Below, piece after piece: positions 42,933 to 50,900 of a DNA stretch of 64,000 nt; within the stretch, counting starts at the first letter, position 1, and the number at the start of each line of letters is the position of its first letter. The translations under genes were made by a program, and so were the position numbers. This DNA comes from Gordonia asplenii (GTDB lineage Bacteria > Actinomycetota > Actinomycetes > Mycobacteriales > Mycobacteriaceae), in NCBI RefSeq assembly GCF_012933505.1, contig NZ_JABBNB010000005.1, forward strand, positions 62,001 to 126,000, in the 5' to 3' direction. The notes under the pieces are model-generated. The model ran no database searches. It was not told the origin of the DNA and was given only the letters and a program-made list of their open reading frames with translations.

Positions 42933-43022
42933 GGATGCCTCGCGCGAGCGGGGATGATCCGAGAAGCATGGCGAGGAATCGCTCGGATTGCAAGGCTGCC
43001 CCGCGTGTCGGGGATCAAGAGA
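42933..43022 (+). CRISPR. Single-spacer type I-E CRISPR-like mini-array
   Basis: Repeat 1 (42933-42961) holds CCTCGCGCGAGCGGGG plus ATGATCCG, matching the type I-E consensus over its last 24 bases. A 32-bp spacer follows (42962-42993). Repeat 2 (from 42994) is degenerate with core CCCCGCGTGTCGGGG, one base shorter. The repeat cores begin exactly 61 bp apart, the type I-E 29+32 unit. Both cores form hairpins. A promoter precedes and a strong terminator follows, giving an RNA of about 120 nt. No cas genes are in the window. It could be a mini-array or an RNA anti-CRISPR. Confidence 0.75.
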
Positions 43023-43058
43023 GTGCCGCACCACCCCCCCAGGTGCGGCACTCTCTTT
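43019..43058 (+). terminator. Intrinsic terminator of the CRISPR-like RNA
   Basis: A 14-bp perfect stem (GAGAGTGCCGCACC / GGTGCGGCACTCTC), 9-nt loop, then TTT. It directly abuts repeat 2. Confidence 0.85.
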
Positions 43059-43119
43059 GCATGTTGGCGCGGGTTCCCGCGCACTGTCTGGTCGGCGGTC
43101 TATCCTGGGGTGCAGTGTT

Positions 43120-43140
43120 TGCGGCTGGCTGTGGGCCGAG
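43120..43140 (+). promoter_or_regulatory. Late leader motif copy 3
   Basis: TGCGGCTGGCTGTGGGCCGA plus G: two mismatches to the exact motif. It lies 26 nt before the major tail ATG. TANNNT hexamer TATCCT at 43101-43106, 13 nt upstream. Confidence 0.6.
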
Positions 43141-43166
43141 CAGACGTCTCCCCCTCGGAGGAACCA

Positions 43167-43862
43167 ATGCCCACCACCTGCTGGCCGTCCATTCGTGGCC
43201 TGGCAATGCGCCTGACCAAGGTCGATTCCTGCGGTGCCCCCATCGTCGGCCCCAAGTCCACCATCGAGTCCGACGGCTACGTCAGCGCCAAGGTCACCCT
43301 GGAGTATGAAGACGGGGAATCAACCAACCAGAAGAACGCCGCCGGCAAGCTGTGCGTCGTCGACCAGGCTCCAGCGCAGCTGAAGAACGCGTCGGTGGAG
43401 CTGGCGTTCTGTGGCGTCAACCCGGACCTTCTGGTGATGACGACCGGTCAGGATCTGGTGGTGGATGAGGCCGGTAACGGGGTGGGCGTGAGCATCGGTG
43501 ACCCGACCTTCGACGCGTTCTGGGCGCTGGAGATGTGGTCGGACGTCCCGGGAGCCGCGTGTGGTGCCGGGGCCCGCCCGTTCGGGTACTTCCTCCTGCC
43601 GTTCTTCACCGCCGCCAAGCTGGGCGACTTCACCATCGAGGAGAAGCTGGCGAACTTCAGTGTTACCGCGACGACCAAGCGCGGGAACGGTTGGGGCGTG
43701 GGCCCTTACGATGTGACGCTCCAGCCCGCGGTCGCCCCGGCATTGCCTGCGCCCGGCCCGCTGCTGACGGCGCTGTCTGCCGACAAGCACCTGCACATGC
43801 AGGAAGTGAAGGTGCCGCCGCCCACCACCCTGGAGTGCGCGGCTAAGGCTCTCGCTGCGTGA
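43167..43862 (+). CDS. Major tail protein
   Basis: 231 residues, good Shine-Dalgarno (GGAGGA). A beta-rich pattern: 'AMRLTKVDSCGAPIVGPKST' N-terminal strand pair, 'GYVSAKVTLEYEDG', 'FGYFLLPFFTAAKLGDFTIE' and a C-terminal 'VTLQPAVAPALPAPGPLLTA' arm. This is typical of actinophage tail-tube subunits. It has its own leader motif and downstream hairpin, consistent with high expression. Unusually it precedes the adaptor genes. Confidence 0.7.
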   Translation: MPTTCWPSIRGLAMRLTKVDSCGAPIVGPKSTIESDGYVSAKVTLEYEDGESTNQKNAAGKLCVVDQAPAQLKNASVELAFCGVNPDLLVMTTGQDLVVDEAGNGVGVSIGDPTFDAFWALEMWSDVPGAACGAGARPFGYFLLPFFTAAKLGDFTIEEKLANFSVTATTKRGNGWGVGPYDVTLQPAVAPALPAPGPLLTALSADKHLHMQEVKVPPPTTLECAAKALAA

Positions 43863-43880
43863 GCATCGAGTCCAGTCGTT

Positions 43881-43914
43881 GATGGGCGGGCACCTCTCGG
43901 GGTGCCCGCCCATC
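43881..43914 (+). terminator. Hairpin after the major tail gene
   Basis: A 14-bp stem (GATGGGCGGGCACC / GGTGCCCGCCCATC) with a 6-nt loop, 19 nt past the stop. No U-tract. Confidence 0.6.
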
Positions 43915-43960
43915 GGCGTTCATAGCGGAATCTACTGCGGTATAGGGAAAGGGCTACAAA

Positions 43961-44737
43961 GTGGGACCGTGTGAGTGGCCGATCATCGTGGAGGACAACC
44001 CCTCCTGGGAGGCGGCAACCCCGGAGCAGAAAGAGCACGCACAGACCGCGGCGACGACGTGGCTGTGGATGCTGACGGGCCGCGTCTTCGGGCTGTGCGT
44101 GGAAACGGTGCGCCCATGCTTCACCGGCCCCGATCGGGCCCCCACCTACCAGGGGCACTCCGGTGGGGCGGGCGCGGTGTTCTGGCCGGGGCTGATCGCA
44201 CAGGGTGATCCGCTGGCGTCCGGGCCGTGCGGCTGCTCCAGCCCCCACTGCTGCGTCGGCCAGTCGGAGGTGGCGCTGGTGGGGCCAGTCCATGAGATCC
44301 TCCACGTGTGGATCGACGGCCAGGAAGTGCCGGCCGCCAATTACCACGTGCGCAATCATCGCTGGCTGCTGCGTACCGACGGGCAGCAGTGGCCGATGCA
44401 CCAGGACCTGGACGCCGCCGACATGGAGCCCGGCGCGTTCACCGTGCAGTACAAGCGTGGCATCGCGGTACCGGAGTGGGGGCAGATCGCCGCCGGGATT
44501 CTAGCCGTGGAATGGCTGGCCGGGATGAACGGGAAACGATGCCGTCTACCGGCTGGGGCCACCAACATCTCCCGCCAAGGCGTCAACGTCGAGCTGGACC
44601 CGCGAGCGTTCTTCGAGCTGGGCATCACCGGCATCGTGGAGGTGGACCGGTGGATCATGACGGTCAACCCCAACCGGCTCCAGCAGCCGCCGACGGTGAT
44701 GTCCCCGGACCTGATGGACCCGGCGGTGATCTCCTGA
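43961..44737 (+). CDS. Head-to-tail connector/adaptor protein
   Basis: 258 residues, GTG 43961 after AGGGAAAGGG. Cys-rich patch 'GPCGCSSPHCCVG' near residue 90; 'WIDGQEVPAANYHVRNHRWL' and 'WLAGMNGKRCRLPAGATNIS' recall adaptor-type proteins of actinophages. 'LGITGIVEVDRWIMTVNPN' closes the domain. Position between the tail-tube gene and the completion genes fits an adaptor. Stop overlaps the next ATG. Confidence 0.55.
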   Translation: MGPCEWPIIVEDNPSWEAATPEQKEHAQTAATTWLWMLTGRVFGLCVETVRPCFTGPDRAPTYQGHSGGAGAVFWPGLIAQGDPLASGPCGCSSPHCCVGQSEVALVGPVHEILHVWIDGQEVPAANYHVRNHRWLLRTDGQQWPMHQDLDAADMEPGAFTVQYKRGIAVPEWGQIAAGILAVEWLAGMNGKRCRLPAGATNISRQGVNVELDPRAFFELGITGIVEVDRWIMTVNPNRLQQPPTVMSPDLMDPAVIS

Positions 44738-45273
44738 TGGATGAATACGCTGTCGCGCGCGGCCTGCTCGATGAGGTGACCGGCCTGCTGCCGGTGACTA
44801 GGGCGGGGGCCGTGGAGCTGGCCTACCTGCACCCAGGGGCGCTGATGCCTCGGTACTCCAGCTGTGACACCGCGTGGTGCCTGGTCACCAGCATCGGACG
44901 CACCAGCAACTTCCCCCAGCCGGACATGAGCTTCAACGGGCCCGCGGATGCCATGGTGTCGCTGACATTGGGGGTGGACCGCTGCTACGTGCGGCCGGAC
45001 GACAATCTGGCGTTGGACGTCGCGGAGGTCGATTCCCAGATGCGGGACATCCTGGATGATGGGCGCGCGCTACGCCAGGCCATCCAATGCTGGGCGTCCA
45101 AGAATCGCCGCTCCCGCGTGCTGGTGGGGCCGTGGACACCCACCGGCCCCGCCGGGGACGTGTTCGGCGGTCAGATCACCGTGCAGGTGCTGGCTGACAA
45201 CGTGTGCCGCTGTGATGGGTTCACGTCGGTGGACGACGGCACGCCGCGACTGGCGGGTGATCCGCGCGGATAG
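44737..45273 (+). CDS. Head-tail connector-region protein
   Basis: 178 residues, ATG 44737 coupled to the upstream stop (TGATG). 'CDTAWCLVTSIGRTSNFPQP', 'MVSLTLGVDRCYVRPDDNLA' and 'GDVFGGQITVQVLADNVCRC' indicate a beta-rich, cysteine-containing structural protein. Likely a head-closure or stopper protein from its place. Followed by a strong terminator. Confidence 0.5.
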   Translation: MDEYAVARGLLDEVTGLLPVTRAGAVELAYLHPGALMPRYSSCDTAWCLVTSIGRTSNFPQPDMSFNGPADAMVSLTLGVDRCYVRPDDNLALDVAEVDSQMRDILDDGRALRQAIQCWASKNRRSRVLVGPWTPTGPAGDVFGGQITVQVLADNVCRCDGFTSVDDGTPRLAGDPRG

Positions 45274-45276
45274 CAG

Positions 45277-45305
45277 GCAACCCCGGTCCTGATGACCGGG
45301 GTTGC
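45277..45305. terminator. Bidirectional intrinsic terminator
   Basis: A 12-bp stem (GCAACCCCGGTC / GACCGGGGTTGC), CTGAT loop, then TTTG. It separates the rightward connector genes from the converging leftward island 2. Confidence 0.8.
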
Positions 45306-45315
45306 TTTGCGTCTG

Positions 45316-45588
45316 TCACCAGAACGGCTGGTACATGACGTCGAAGCCGCTGCGCTCGTAGTCGCCCCAGTCGGCCCACGCCACCATCCCGTCCGGGTCG
45401 TGGGGGTCGATGTGTTCTCGGTACTCGATGGGCTGGGCGTGGACGTCGACCAGCTTGCGCCACGCGTCCATCGCATCCGGCAGGGTGGTGTAGGTGCCCA
45501 ACTGCGTGGACTGGCGGGTCAGCGGTCCGGAGAACGTGCGGTTGACCAGCCAGCAGGGCCGGGCACCCTGGCGGGCAGGTGCGGTCAC
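45316..45588 (-). CDS. Leftward island 2, second gene (90 residues)
   Basis: GTG 45588 overlaps the upstream stop (GTGA). 'CWLVNRTFSGPLTRQSTQLG' and an acidic aromatic C-terminus ('DGMVAWADWGDYERSGFDVM') suggest a small soluble protein. Unrecognised; probably an accessory gene expressed in the lysogen. Confidence 0.55.
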   Translation of the reverse strand: MTAPARQGARPCWLVNRTFSGPLTRQSTQLGTYTTLPDAMDAWRKLVDVHAQPIEYREHIDPHDPDGMVAWADWGDYERSGFDVMYQPFW

Positions 45589-45941
45589 AGCATCACCAGG
45601 TTGAAGCGGTACTCCCACACGGCTTCGTCGGGGTTGATGTCGGGGATGAACACCACCATGTCATCGTCGGGCGCTTCACCCCACCCGATCATCGTCTCCG
45701 TGATGATCCCCGCGCGGTCACCCAAGCGCGCCCGCTGAGCGAACTCCTCGCCGAAGATCGCACGAAAATCCCAGCGGCCCAACAGGTGCGCGACCGTCTG
45801 CTTGGTTCCGTCAGCGTTGATCAGGAGGACCAGGGCCCCGTATTCGTCCACGCGCAGAACCTCTGCGGTGGTGATGCTGTAGTTGAAGGTGTTGATGAGA
45901 TCCAGTGCCTTGTCGGGGTTGGCGACCGTCACGGTGCGCAT
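45585..45941 (-). CDS. Leftward island 2, first gene (118 residues)
   Basis: ATG 45941 after the leader CCGAGAGGACACCC. 'DKALDLINTFNYSITTAEVL', 'GALVLLINADGTKQTVAHLL' and an acidic end ('DDDMVVFIPDINPDEAVWEY'). Unrecognised. Driven by the consensus promoter at 45979-46007. Confidence 0.55.
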   Translation of the reverse strand: MRTVTVANPDKALDLINTFNYSITTAEVLRVDEYGALVLLINADGTKQTVAHLLGRWDFRAIFGEEFAQRARLGDRAGIITETMIGWGEAPDDDMVVFIPDINPDEAVWEYRFNLVML

Positions 45942-45978
45942 TCCGGGTGTCCTCTCGGTTGTGTCTCCAGTGGGTACA

Positions 45979-46007
45979 AAGCTAGCTCGGCAGGATGCCG
46001 ATCGCAA
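45979..46007 (-). promoter_or_regulatory. Leftward promoter of accessory island 2
   Basis: Minus strand: -35 TTGCGA (46007-46002), 17-nt spacer, -10 TAGCTT (45984-45979). Nearly identical in design and flanks (CCAGTGGGTACAAA-CTAGCTCGG) to island 1's promoter. Confidence 0.75.
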
Positions 46008-46008
46008 C

Positions 46009-46027
46009 GACACAATGACACTGTCAC
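46009..46027. promoter_or_regulatory. Palindromic operator-like site 7
   Basis: GACACAATG A CACTGTCAC, adjacent to the -35 of the leftward promoter and 37 nt before ATG 46065 of the rightward unit. Confidence 0.7.
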
Positions 46028-46064
46028 CACCGCGATTGACGCGAGCGCGGGTATCGTGCCTGGC

Positions 46065-46331
46065 ATGGCATCCGTCACCATCCGCGTCCACCAGCCCGTG
46101 CTCGGCTGGCCGTCCGGCAGCATCCAGACCGTCGAGCGCACCAGCCTGATCGACGGGCTGATCAGCAACGGCATCGCCGAGCTCCTCAGTGAGGAACTCG
46201 ATCCGCCGACCGGCGACGGCGACACCGACGTCGACTCCGACGCGGAGACCGGGAAGGACGAACCGGATGCCGCCGATCCGGAGCCCGCCAAGGCTTCCAC
46301 GCGCGCCCCGCGCCCCCGGACCGCCAAGTGA
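46065..46331 (+). CDS. Small tail-region protein (88 residues)
   Basis: ATG 46065. 'SVTIRVHQPVLGWPSGSIQT' and 'SLIDGLISNGIAELLS' form an N-terminal alpha/beta half, followed by an Asp/Glu-rich then Lys/Arg/Pro tail. Unrecognised; begins the unit downstream of palindrome 7. Confidence 0.5.
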   Translation: MASVTIRVHQPVLGWPSGSIQTVERTSLIDGLISNGIAELLSEELDPPTGDGDTDVDSDAETGKDEPDAADPEPAKASTRAPRPRTAK

Positions 46332-46339
46332 GCTGACCT

Positions 46340-46792
46340 GTGGGGGTCAACATCAACCGCGCCGCAATGCACCGGGACCTCCAGCAGGCCGGGCTGCGGT
46401 GGGGCAACCGCATCGGCCGCCGAATCGTCAACGAGGCCAAAGAGGAATGCCCGGTAGATGAGGGCGCGCTGCGGTCATCCCTGTCTCACGTCGTCATCCA
46501 GTCTGGCACCAAGACCACGACGATTGTCGGGTCGGAGGAGGAGTACGCCAAGTATGTCAACGATGGCACCGGCATCCACGGTCCCCATCAGACTCCAATC
46601 GTGCCGGTGTCCGCGAAGGCGCTGAAATTTCGGGCGTCGATGAAGGGCGCGCAGAAGCGGCCGTCAAAGGACAAACGGCCGTGGGTGTTTGCCAAGTCCG
46701 TGGCCGGGCAGAAGGCAAACCCGTTCTTGGCCAGGGCATTACGAAACGTGCTCGGCGACATCGTCCGAGACAACCCGAGAGGAAACCAGTGA
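46340..46792 (+). CDS. HK97 gp10-like tail completion protein
   Basis: 150 residues, GTG 46340. 'NEAKEECPVDEGALRSSLSH' and 'EEEYAKYVNDGTGIHGPH' are hallmarks of the HK97 gp10/neck protein family, where the 'P-V-D-x-G-x-L-R-x-S' motif is conserved. It probably caps the tail tube at the head joint. Overlaps the next gene by 4 nt. Confidence 0.7.
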   Translation: MGVNINRAAMHRDLQQAGLRWGNRIGRRIVNEAKEECPVDEGALRSSLSHVVIQSGTKTTTIVGSEEEYAKYVNDGTGIHGPHQTPIVPVSAKALKFRASMKGAQKRPSKDKRPWVFAKSVAGQKANPFLARALRNVLGDIVRDNPRGNQ

Positions 46793-47265
46793 CCGACCCG
46801 ACCGACCATCAAGCCGACGATGTTCTGACCGTCGATACCACCGATACCGGAGACGTCGACCCGGCCGAAAATGATCTGGATGCCATCCCAGAGGAATTGC
46901 AGTTTGAGACCGGCGGGGATACGGAGCGGGAATCCATCCCGATCACCTTGGACGGCATGAGGACTGTGTTGCTCCAGCCGTCAGAGGGCGCGCTGATGCT
47001 GTCCGGTAACGCCTGGTCGGAGCAGGTCTCCGACGTGGAGCGATCCCACGCCATCATGACGCTGATCAACGTGTGCCTGGATGAGAGCGGACGCCGACAC
47101 CTGCGCCAGCGGATGCTGGACCCCACCGTCGACTTCGACGATCACGTCCTGGCCAAGCTGCTGGACGCCATCCTGACCCGCTGGGGGGCAGGTGTGGTGC
47201 CGGAGAAGAATCGCCAGCAGCGGCGTGAGGCAGCCCGAAAGGGCAAGCGGGGCAAGAAGAAGTAG
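46789..47265 (+). CDS. Tail assembly chaperone (gpG-like)
   Basis: 158 residues, GTG 46789. An acidic N-terminus, a helical core ('SEQVSDVERSHAIMTLINVC') and a Lys/Arg-rich C-terminus ('REAARKGKRGKKK'). It lies just before the tape measure pair position and carries an in-frame slippery heptamer near its end, as expected for the short product of the G/GT chaperone pair. Confidence 0.7.
   Translation: MTDPTDHQADDVLTVDTTDTGDVDPAENDLDAIPEELQFETGGDTERESIPITLDGMRTVLLQPSEGALMLSGNAWSEQVSDVERSHAIMTLINVCLDESGRRHLRQRMLDPTVDFDDHVLAKLLDAILTRWGAGVVPEKNRQQRREAARKGKRGKKK
47238..47244 (+). other. Probable -1 programmed frameshift site (AAAGGGC)
   Basis: The heptamer is read A AAG GGC in the gpG frame, matching X-XXY-YYZ. 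It lies 18 nt before the TAG. The -1 frame is open from here into the next ORF, so a shift yields a gpG-T fusion. Confidence 0.7.
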
Positions 47266-47870
47266 TGCTCGGTGACCCGTGGGTCTTTGAGGACCCGGCG
47301 TGGGCGCTGGACGGGCGGGTCATCCGCCACCAGTGCCCGCCGCTGCGGACGGCCGTGGCGCTGCTGACCCACCCCAGTCCGGTGCCGCTGGTGGTGGGCA
47401 CGATGGGCCCGGCCGACGCCGATCGCCTGTATGAGTCGGTGCTGTGTGGCTGGCCATCGGAGAGTGGCATGCTCGACATCGTCGCCGACCACCTGGGGGA
47501 GACGTGGTTCTGCCGGCCGCGGTGGGAGGCCCAGCGGCTTTGGCAGCAGACGCTGGGGGCGTGGGGCACGATCGACGGGGAACTGCTGCTACGTGGAATC
47601 AACGTGATGGACCTGCCACCGGCCCGCGCCACCAACGTGGTGATGGCGGTGTGGCGCAAGCTACTTGGCGGCTCCAATGACTGGGAGCCGTGGATCGCCA
47701 AGCTGACGGCCACGCCGCTGCGTGTTCAGCGCAGGCAGATGCGGCTGGACGCCGCGAAGAACATCGACAGCGGGTTCGGGGACGCGTTCGCGGCGTTCGC
47801 CCAGCTGGAGCAGGGCAGTGCCATGGTGACCTCCGAGATTATCGACGACGACACCGATACCCTGATGTAG
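47265..47870 (+). CDS. Tail assembly chaperone extension (gpT-like)
   Basis: 201 codons in the -1 frame relative to gpG, beginning at a GTG overlapping the gpG TAG. 'AVWRKLLGGSNDWEPWIAKL' and 'FGDAFAAFAQLEQGSAMVTS' are typical of T domains. It is probably made mainly as a fusion by frameshifting at 47238, though independent initiation cannot be excluded. Confidence 0.65.
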   Translation: MLGDPWVFEDPAWALDGRVIRHQCPPLRTAVALLTHPSPVPLVVGTMGPADADRLYESVLCGWPSESGMLDIVADHLGETWFCRPRWEAQRLWQQTLGAWGTIDGELLLRGINVMDLPPARATNVVMAVWRKLLGGSNDWEPWIAKLTATPLRVQRRQMRLDAAKNIDSGFGDAFAAFAQLEQGSAMVTSEIIDDDTDTLM

Positions 47871-47877
47871 AACCGCT

Positions 47878-47898
47878 TGCTGCTGGCTGTGGGCCGGG
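47878..47898 (+). promoter_or_regulatory. Late leader motif copy 4
   Basis: Exact copy (TGCTGCTGGCTGTGGGCCGG plus G), 29 nt before the tape measure TTG. Hexamer TACCCT at 47858-47863, 14 nt upstream. Confidence 0.7.
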
Positions 47899-47927
47899 TA
47901 ACGCATGGACGTCGTGGAGGCGTTGCG

Positions 47928-50900
47928 TTGACTCAGCCGTACGCCGACGCGTCCGTGGAGGTGTCCCTGGACTTCGGGGACCTGGAGACCGAGCTGCGGC
48001 AGCGCATCGAGCGGGCCACTCAGCTGGCCGCGCGGGTGGCCCAGAAGCATCTGGAGAAGATCGCCACCGTCGCCCGGCGGGTGACCGGGCAGATCGCCGC
48101 GGACTTTGAGGCGGCATCCAAGTCGATCCAGTCCACGATGACCAGCCTGGAGGCCCACGCCTCCAAGGCATTCCGGGCGATGAGGACGGCATTCGCGTCC
48201 TCGATGCGGGACATGGTGGCGCGCGCCAAGGGGGCTGTCCAGTCGATCCGGCGGGAGTTGAACCGGCTGGATGGGGACATTGCCGTCCAGCTGGTGGTGG
48301 ACACGGAGGGCCTGAAAACCGCGCACCGCGAAGCCCAGACGTGGCTGTCGGCCAACCCCCTCAAGGTGGCCATGCAGGTGGATTCCACTGGGGGCCTTGC
48401 CAATGCCCACCGTGTGGCTCAAACGTGGCTGGCATCCAACCCGCTCAAGGTGAAGCTGGACGTGGACTCCTCCCAGCTGACCACGCTGGAAACCTCCCTG
48501 ACCGGATTGAGCGACAAGACGGTCAAGGTGACGGTCAACCTGTCCGGGGCCAGCTCCGCGGAGCTGCGCGCGGTCGCGCGCGCCCTGAACCAGATCAACC
48601 AGGCCGGAAACCCCAGCGCCACAGCCAATGTCACGCTGACCGGGTCCAGCGTCGCGGACCTCAGGACCGCGTCACGCTCCATCAAGGGCCTGGCGAAGGA
48701 GCTGGCGGACCTCCAGGCCGTGGGCAACGTGTCCGCGCGCGTCGACATCGGCGGGGACGTCAACCAGCTGCGCGCCGCGTCCCGACTCAAGGGCCTGGCA
48801 AAAGAGCTGCGTGATCTCCAGACGGTGGGGCACGTCCGCGTCCAGGTCGATTTCGATGTGCGCGGCGGCGCGGAACTACAAGCACTGCTGCTCCAGTTGC
48901 AGCGGCACCGCCGCGTCACCATCGACGTCCAATCCAACAGCGTCGGCCGCGCGTCATCGTCCCTGTCGATGCTGTCCGGCGTGTTCGGTCGGGTGGGTAC
49001 AGCGGCAACCATGCTGGGCAAGTACGTCGGGCTGGCCGGCACCGCGGTGGTGGGGCTGGCTGGGTCGGCCCCGGCCGTCGCCGCGCTGGCCACCGCGCTG
49101 GCGTCGGTGGGTACCGCGGCCGGTGCCGCCGGGATCGCGTTGGCGTCGGCCGGGGCGATCGGCGTGGGCACCCTCAAGGTCGGCCTGTCCGGTATCGGCG
49201 ACGCGTTCAAGGCGATGGGCAAGGAGGCCACCAGCTCCGGCGGTGACGCGGCATCCAAACTGAAGGCCGTCGAGTCCGCACAGTACGCCTTGACCAAGGC
49301 TGTGCGGGAGGAGAAGGACGCCCAGAAGGGCGTGTCAGATGCCCGCAAATCGGCGCTGCGCACGATCGAGGATCTCAACGACGCGCTGGGTGAGTCCAAA
49401 CTGTCGGAGAAGGACGCGGTACTGAGCCTCAAGGAGGCCCAGCGGGACCTGGCGACCGGCAACTTCGACAACCCGCTGGAGAAGGAACGCGCCCAGCTGC
49501 GTGTGGAGGAGGCCCAGCAGCGCCTCAACAAGGTGCGCAAGGATGGCAAGCGCACCCAGGAGGACGCCGACCAGGCAAACCGCAAGGGCGTCAACGGGTC
49601 TGATGAGGTGGTCGCCGCGCAGCAGCGGCTGGCGGACTCCACCAAAGCCGTCAAGGACGCCCGAGATGCGCTCAACGATGCGATGAACCCCAAGAGCGCC
49701 GGGGGCAAGGACCCCATGGCTGAGGCGCTGGCCAAACTGTCGCCCAACGCGCGCGCGTTCATCCAAGCAGTGCAGGGGATCAAACCGGCCTGGGATCAGG
49801 TCAAGAACGCCGTTCAGGACAGCCTGTTCGACGGGTTGGCCGGGCGCGTATCTTCCCTTGCCACACAGTATTTGCCGACACTCAAGACCGCGATGGTCGA
49901 CGTGGCGGGGGCCCTCAACTCCGGTGCCACGGAGATGGCGGACTTCATGCAGTCCGCGCAGGGCAGCTCCATCATGACCCAGTGGCTCCAGTCCAGCTCC
50001 ACGCTGGCCGCGGATCTGGGCCACAGCTTCATGGACCTGCTGCCCGGGTTCGCCGCGATCGGGTCCAGCGCCACGTCGGTGTTCTCGAAAATGAGTGGGG
50101 GCCTGAGTGATCTGGCCGCTGACTGGTCTGACCGCATGGTCAAGATGCAGCAGGACGGCCGCATGGACAAGGTCATCGAGACCGCGATCGATGTGGCCAA
50201 ACAGCTGGGCGCGGTGCTGGCGGACGTCGGCGGAATCATCAAAGGCGTCTTCAACGCGGCGTCGGCCGCGGGATCCGGCGTCATGGGGACGCTGGGTGCC
50301 ACGCTGGACAAGCTCAACCAGTGGGTCAACAGCTTCCAGGGGCAGCAGGCCCTGACCAGCTTCTTCCAGGCGATGAGTCAGGCGCTGTCGGCGATCCTGC
50401 CCATCGTCACCCAGATGCTGGGAATCATCGGCGGCACAGTCGCTCCCGCGATCGCCGGACTGATCACCGCCATCGCCCCAGCCGTCCAAGGACTGGTCGG
50501 CGCGCTGGGGGAGGGACTCAAGGCACTGGCCCCCGCGATGGCACCGCTGGGCGCGGCGATCACCTCCATCGCCAACGCCCTCGTGCCGGTCCTGCCGGTG
50601 CTGGGGCAGTGGCTCAATGCGCTCGCCTCGGTGCTGGGGCCGATCCTGGGTGCGCTCGCTGAGGCACTAGGCCCGATCATTGTGGCGATCGGACAGGGGT
50701 TCACCCAGGCGTGGCAGGCATTGCTGCCCGCTGTGGAGCCGATAAGCCAACTGCTCCTGGCGCTTTCGCCGATCATCACTCAAGTGGTGGTGGCCCTGTC
50801 CCAGGGGCTGGTGGCCGCGATCAACATCCTCGTCCCGATCATCACGGTGCTGGCTAATGGGCTCACCACGGTCAGCCCGCTGTTCTTCGGGCTGATGGAG

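Noticed and set aside
49335..50489. 384-codon leftward ORF within the tape measure gene
   Set aside because: Antisense shadow of the tape measure protein; no start context or domain.
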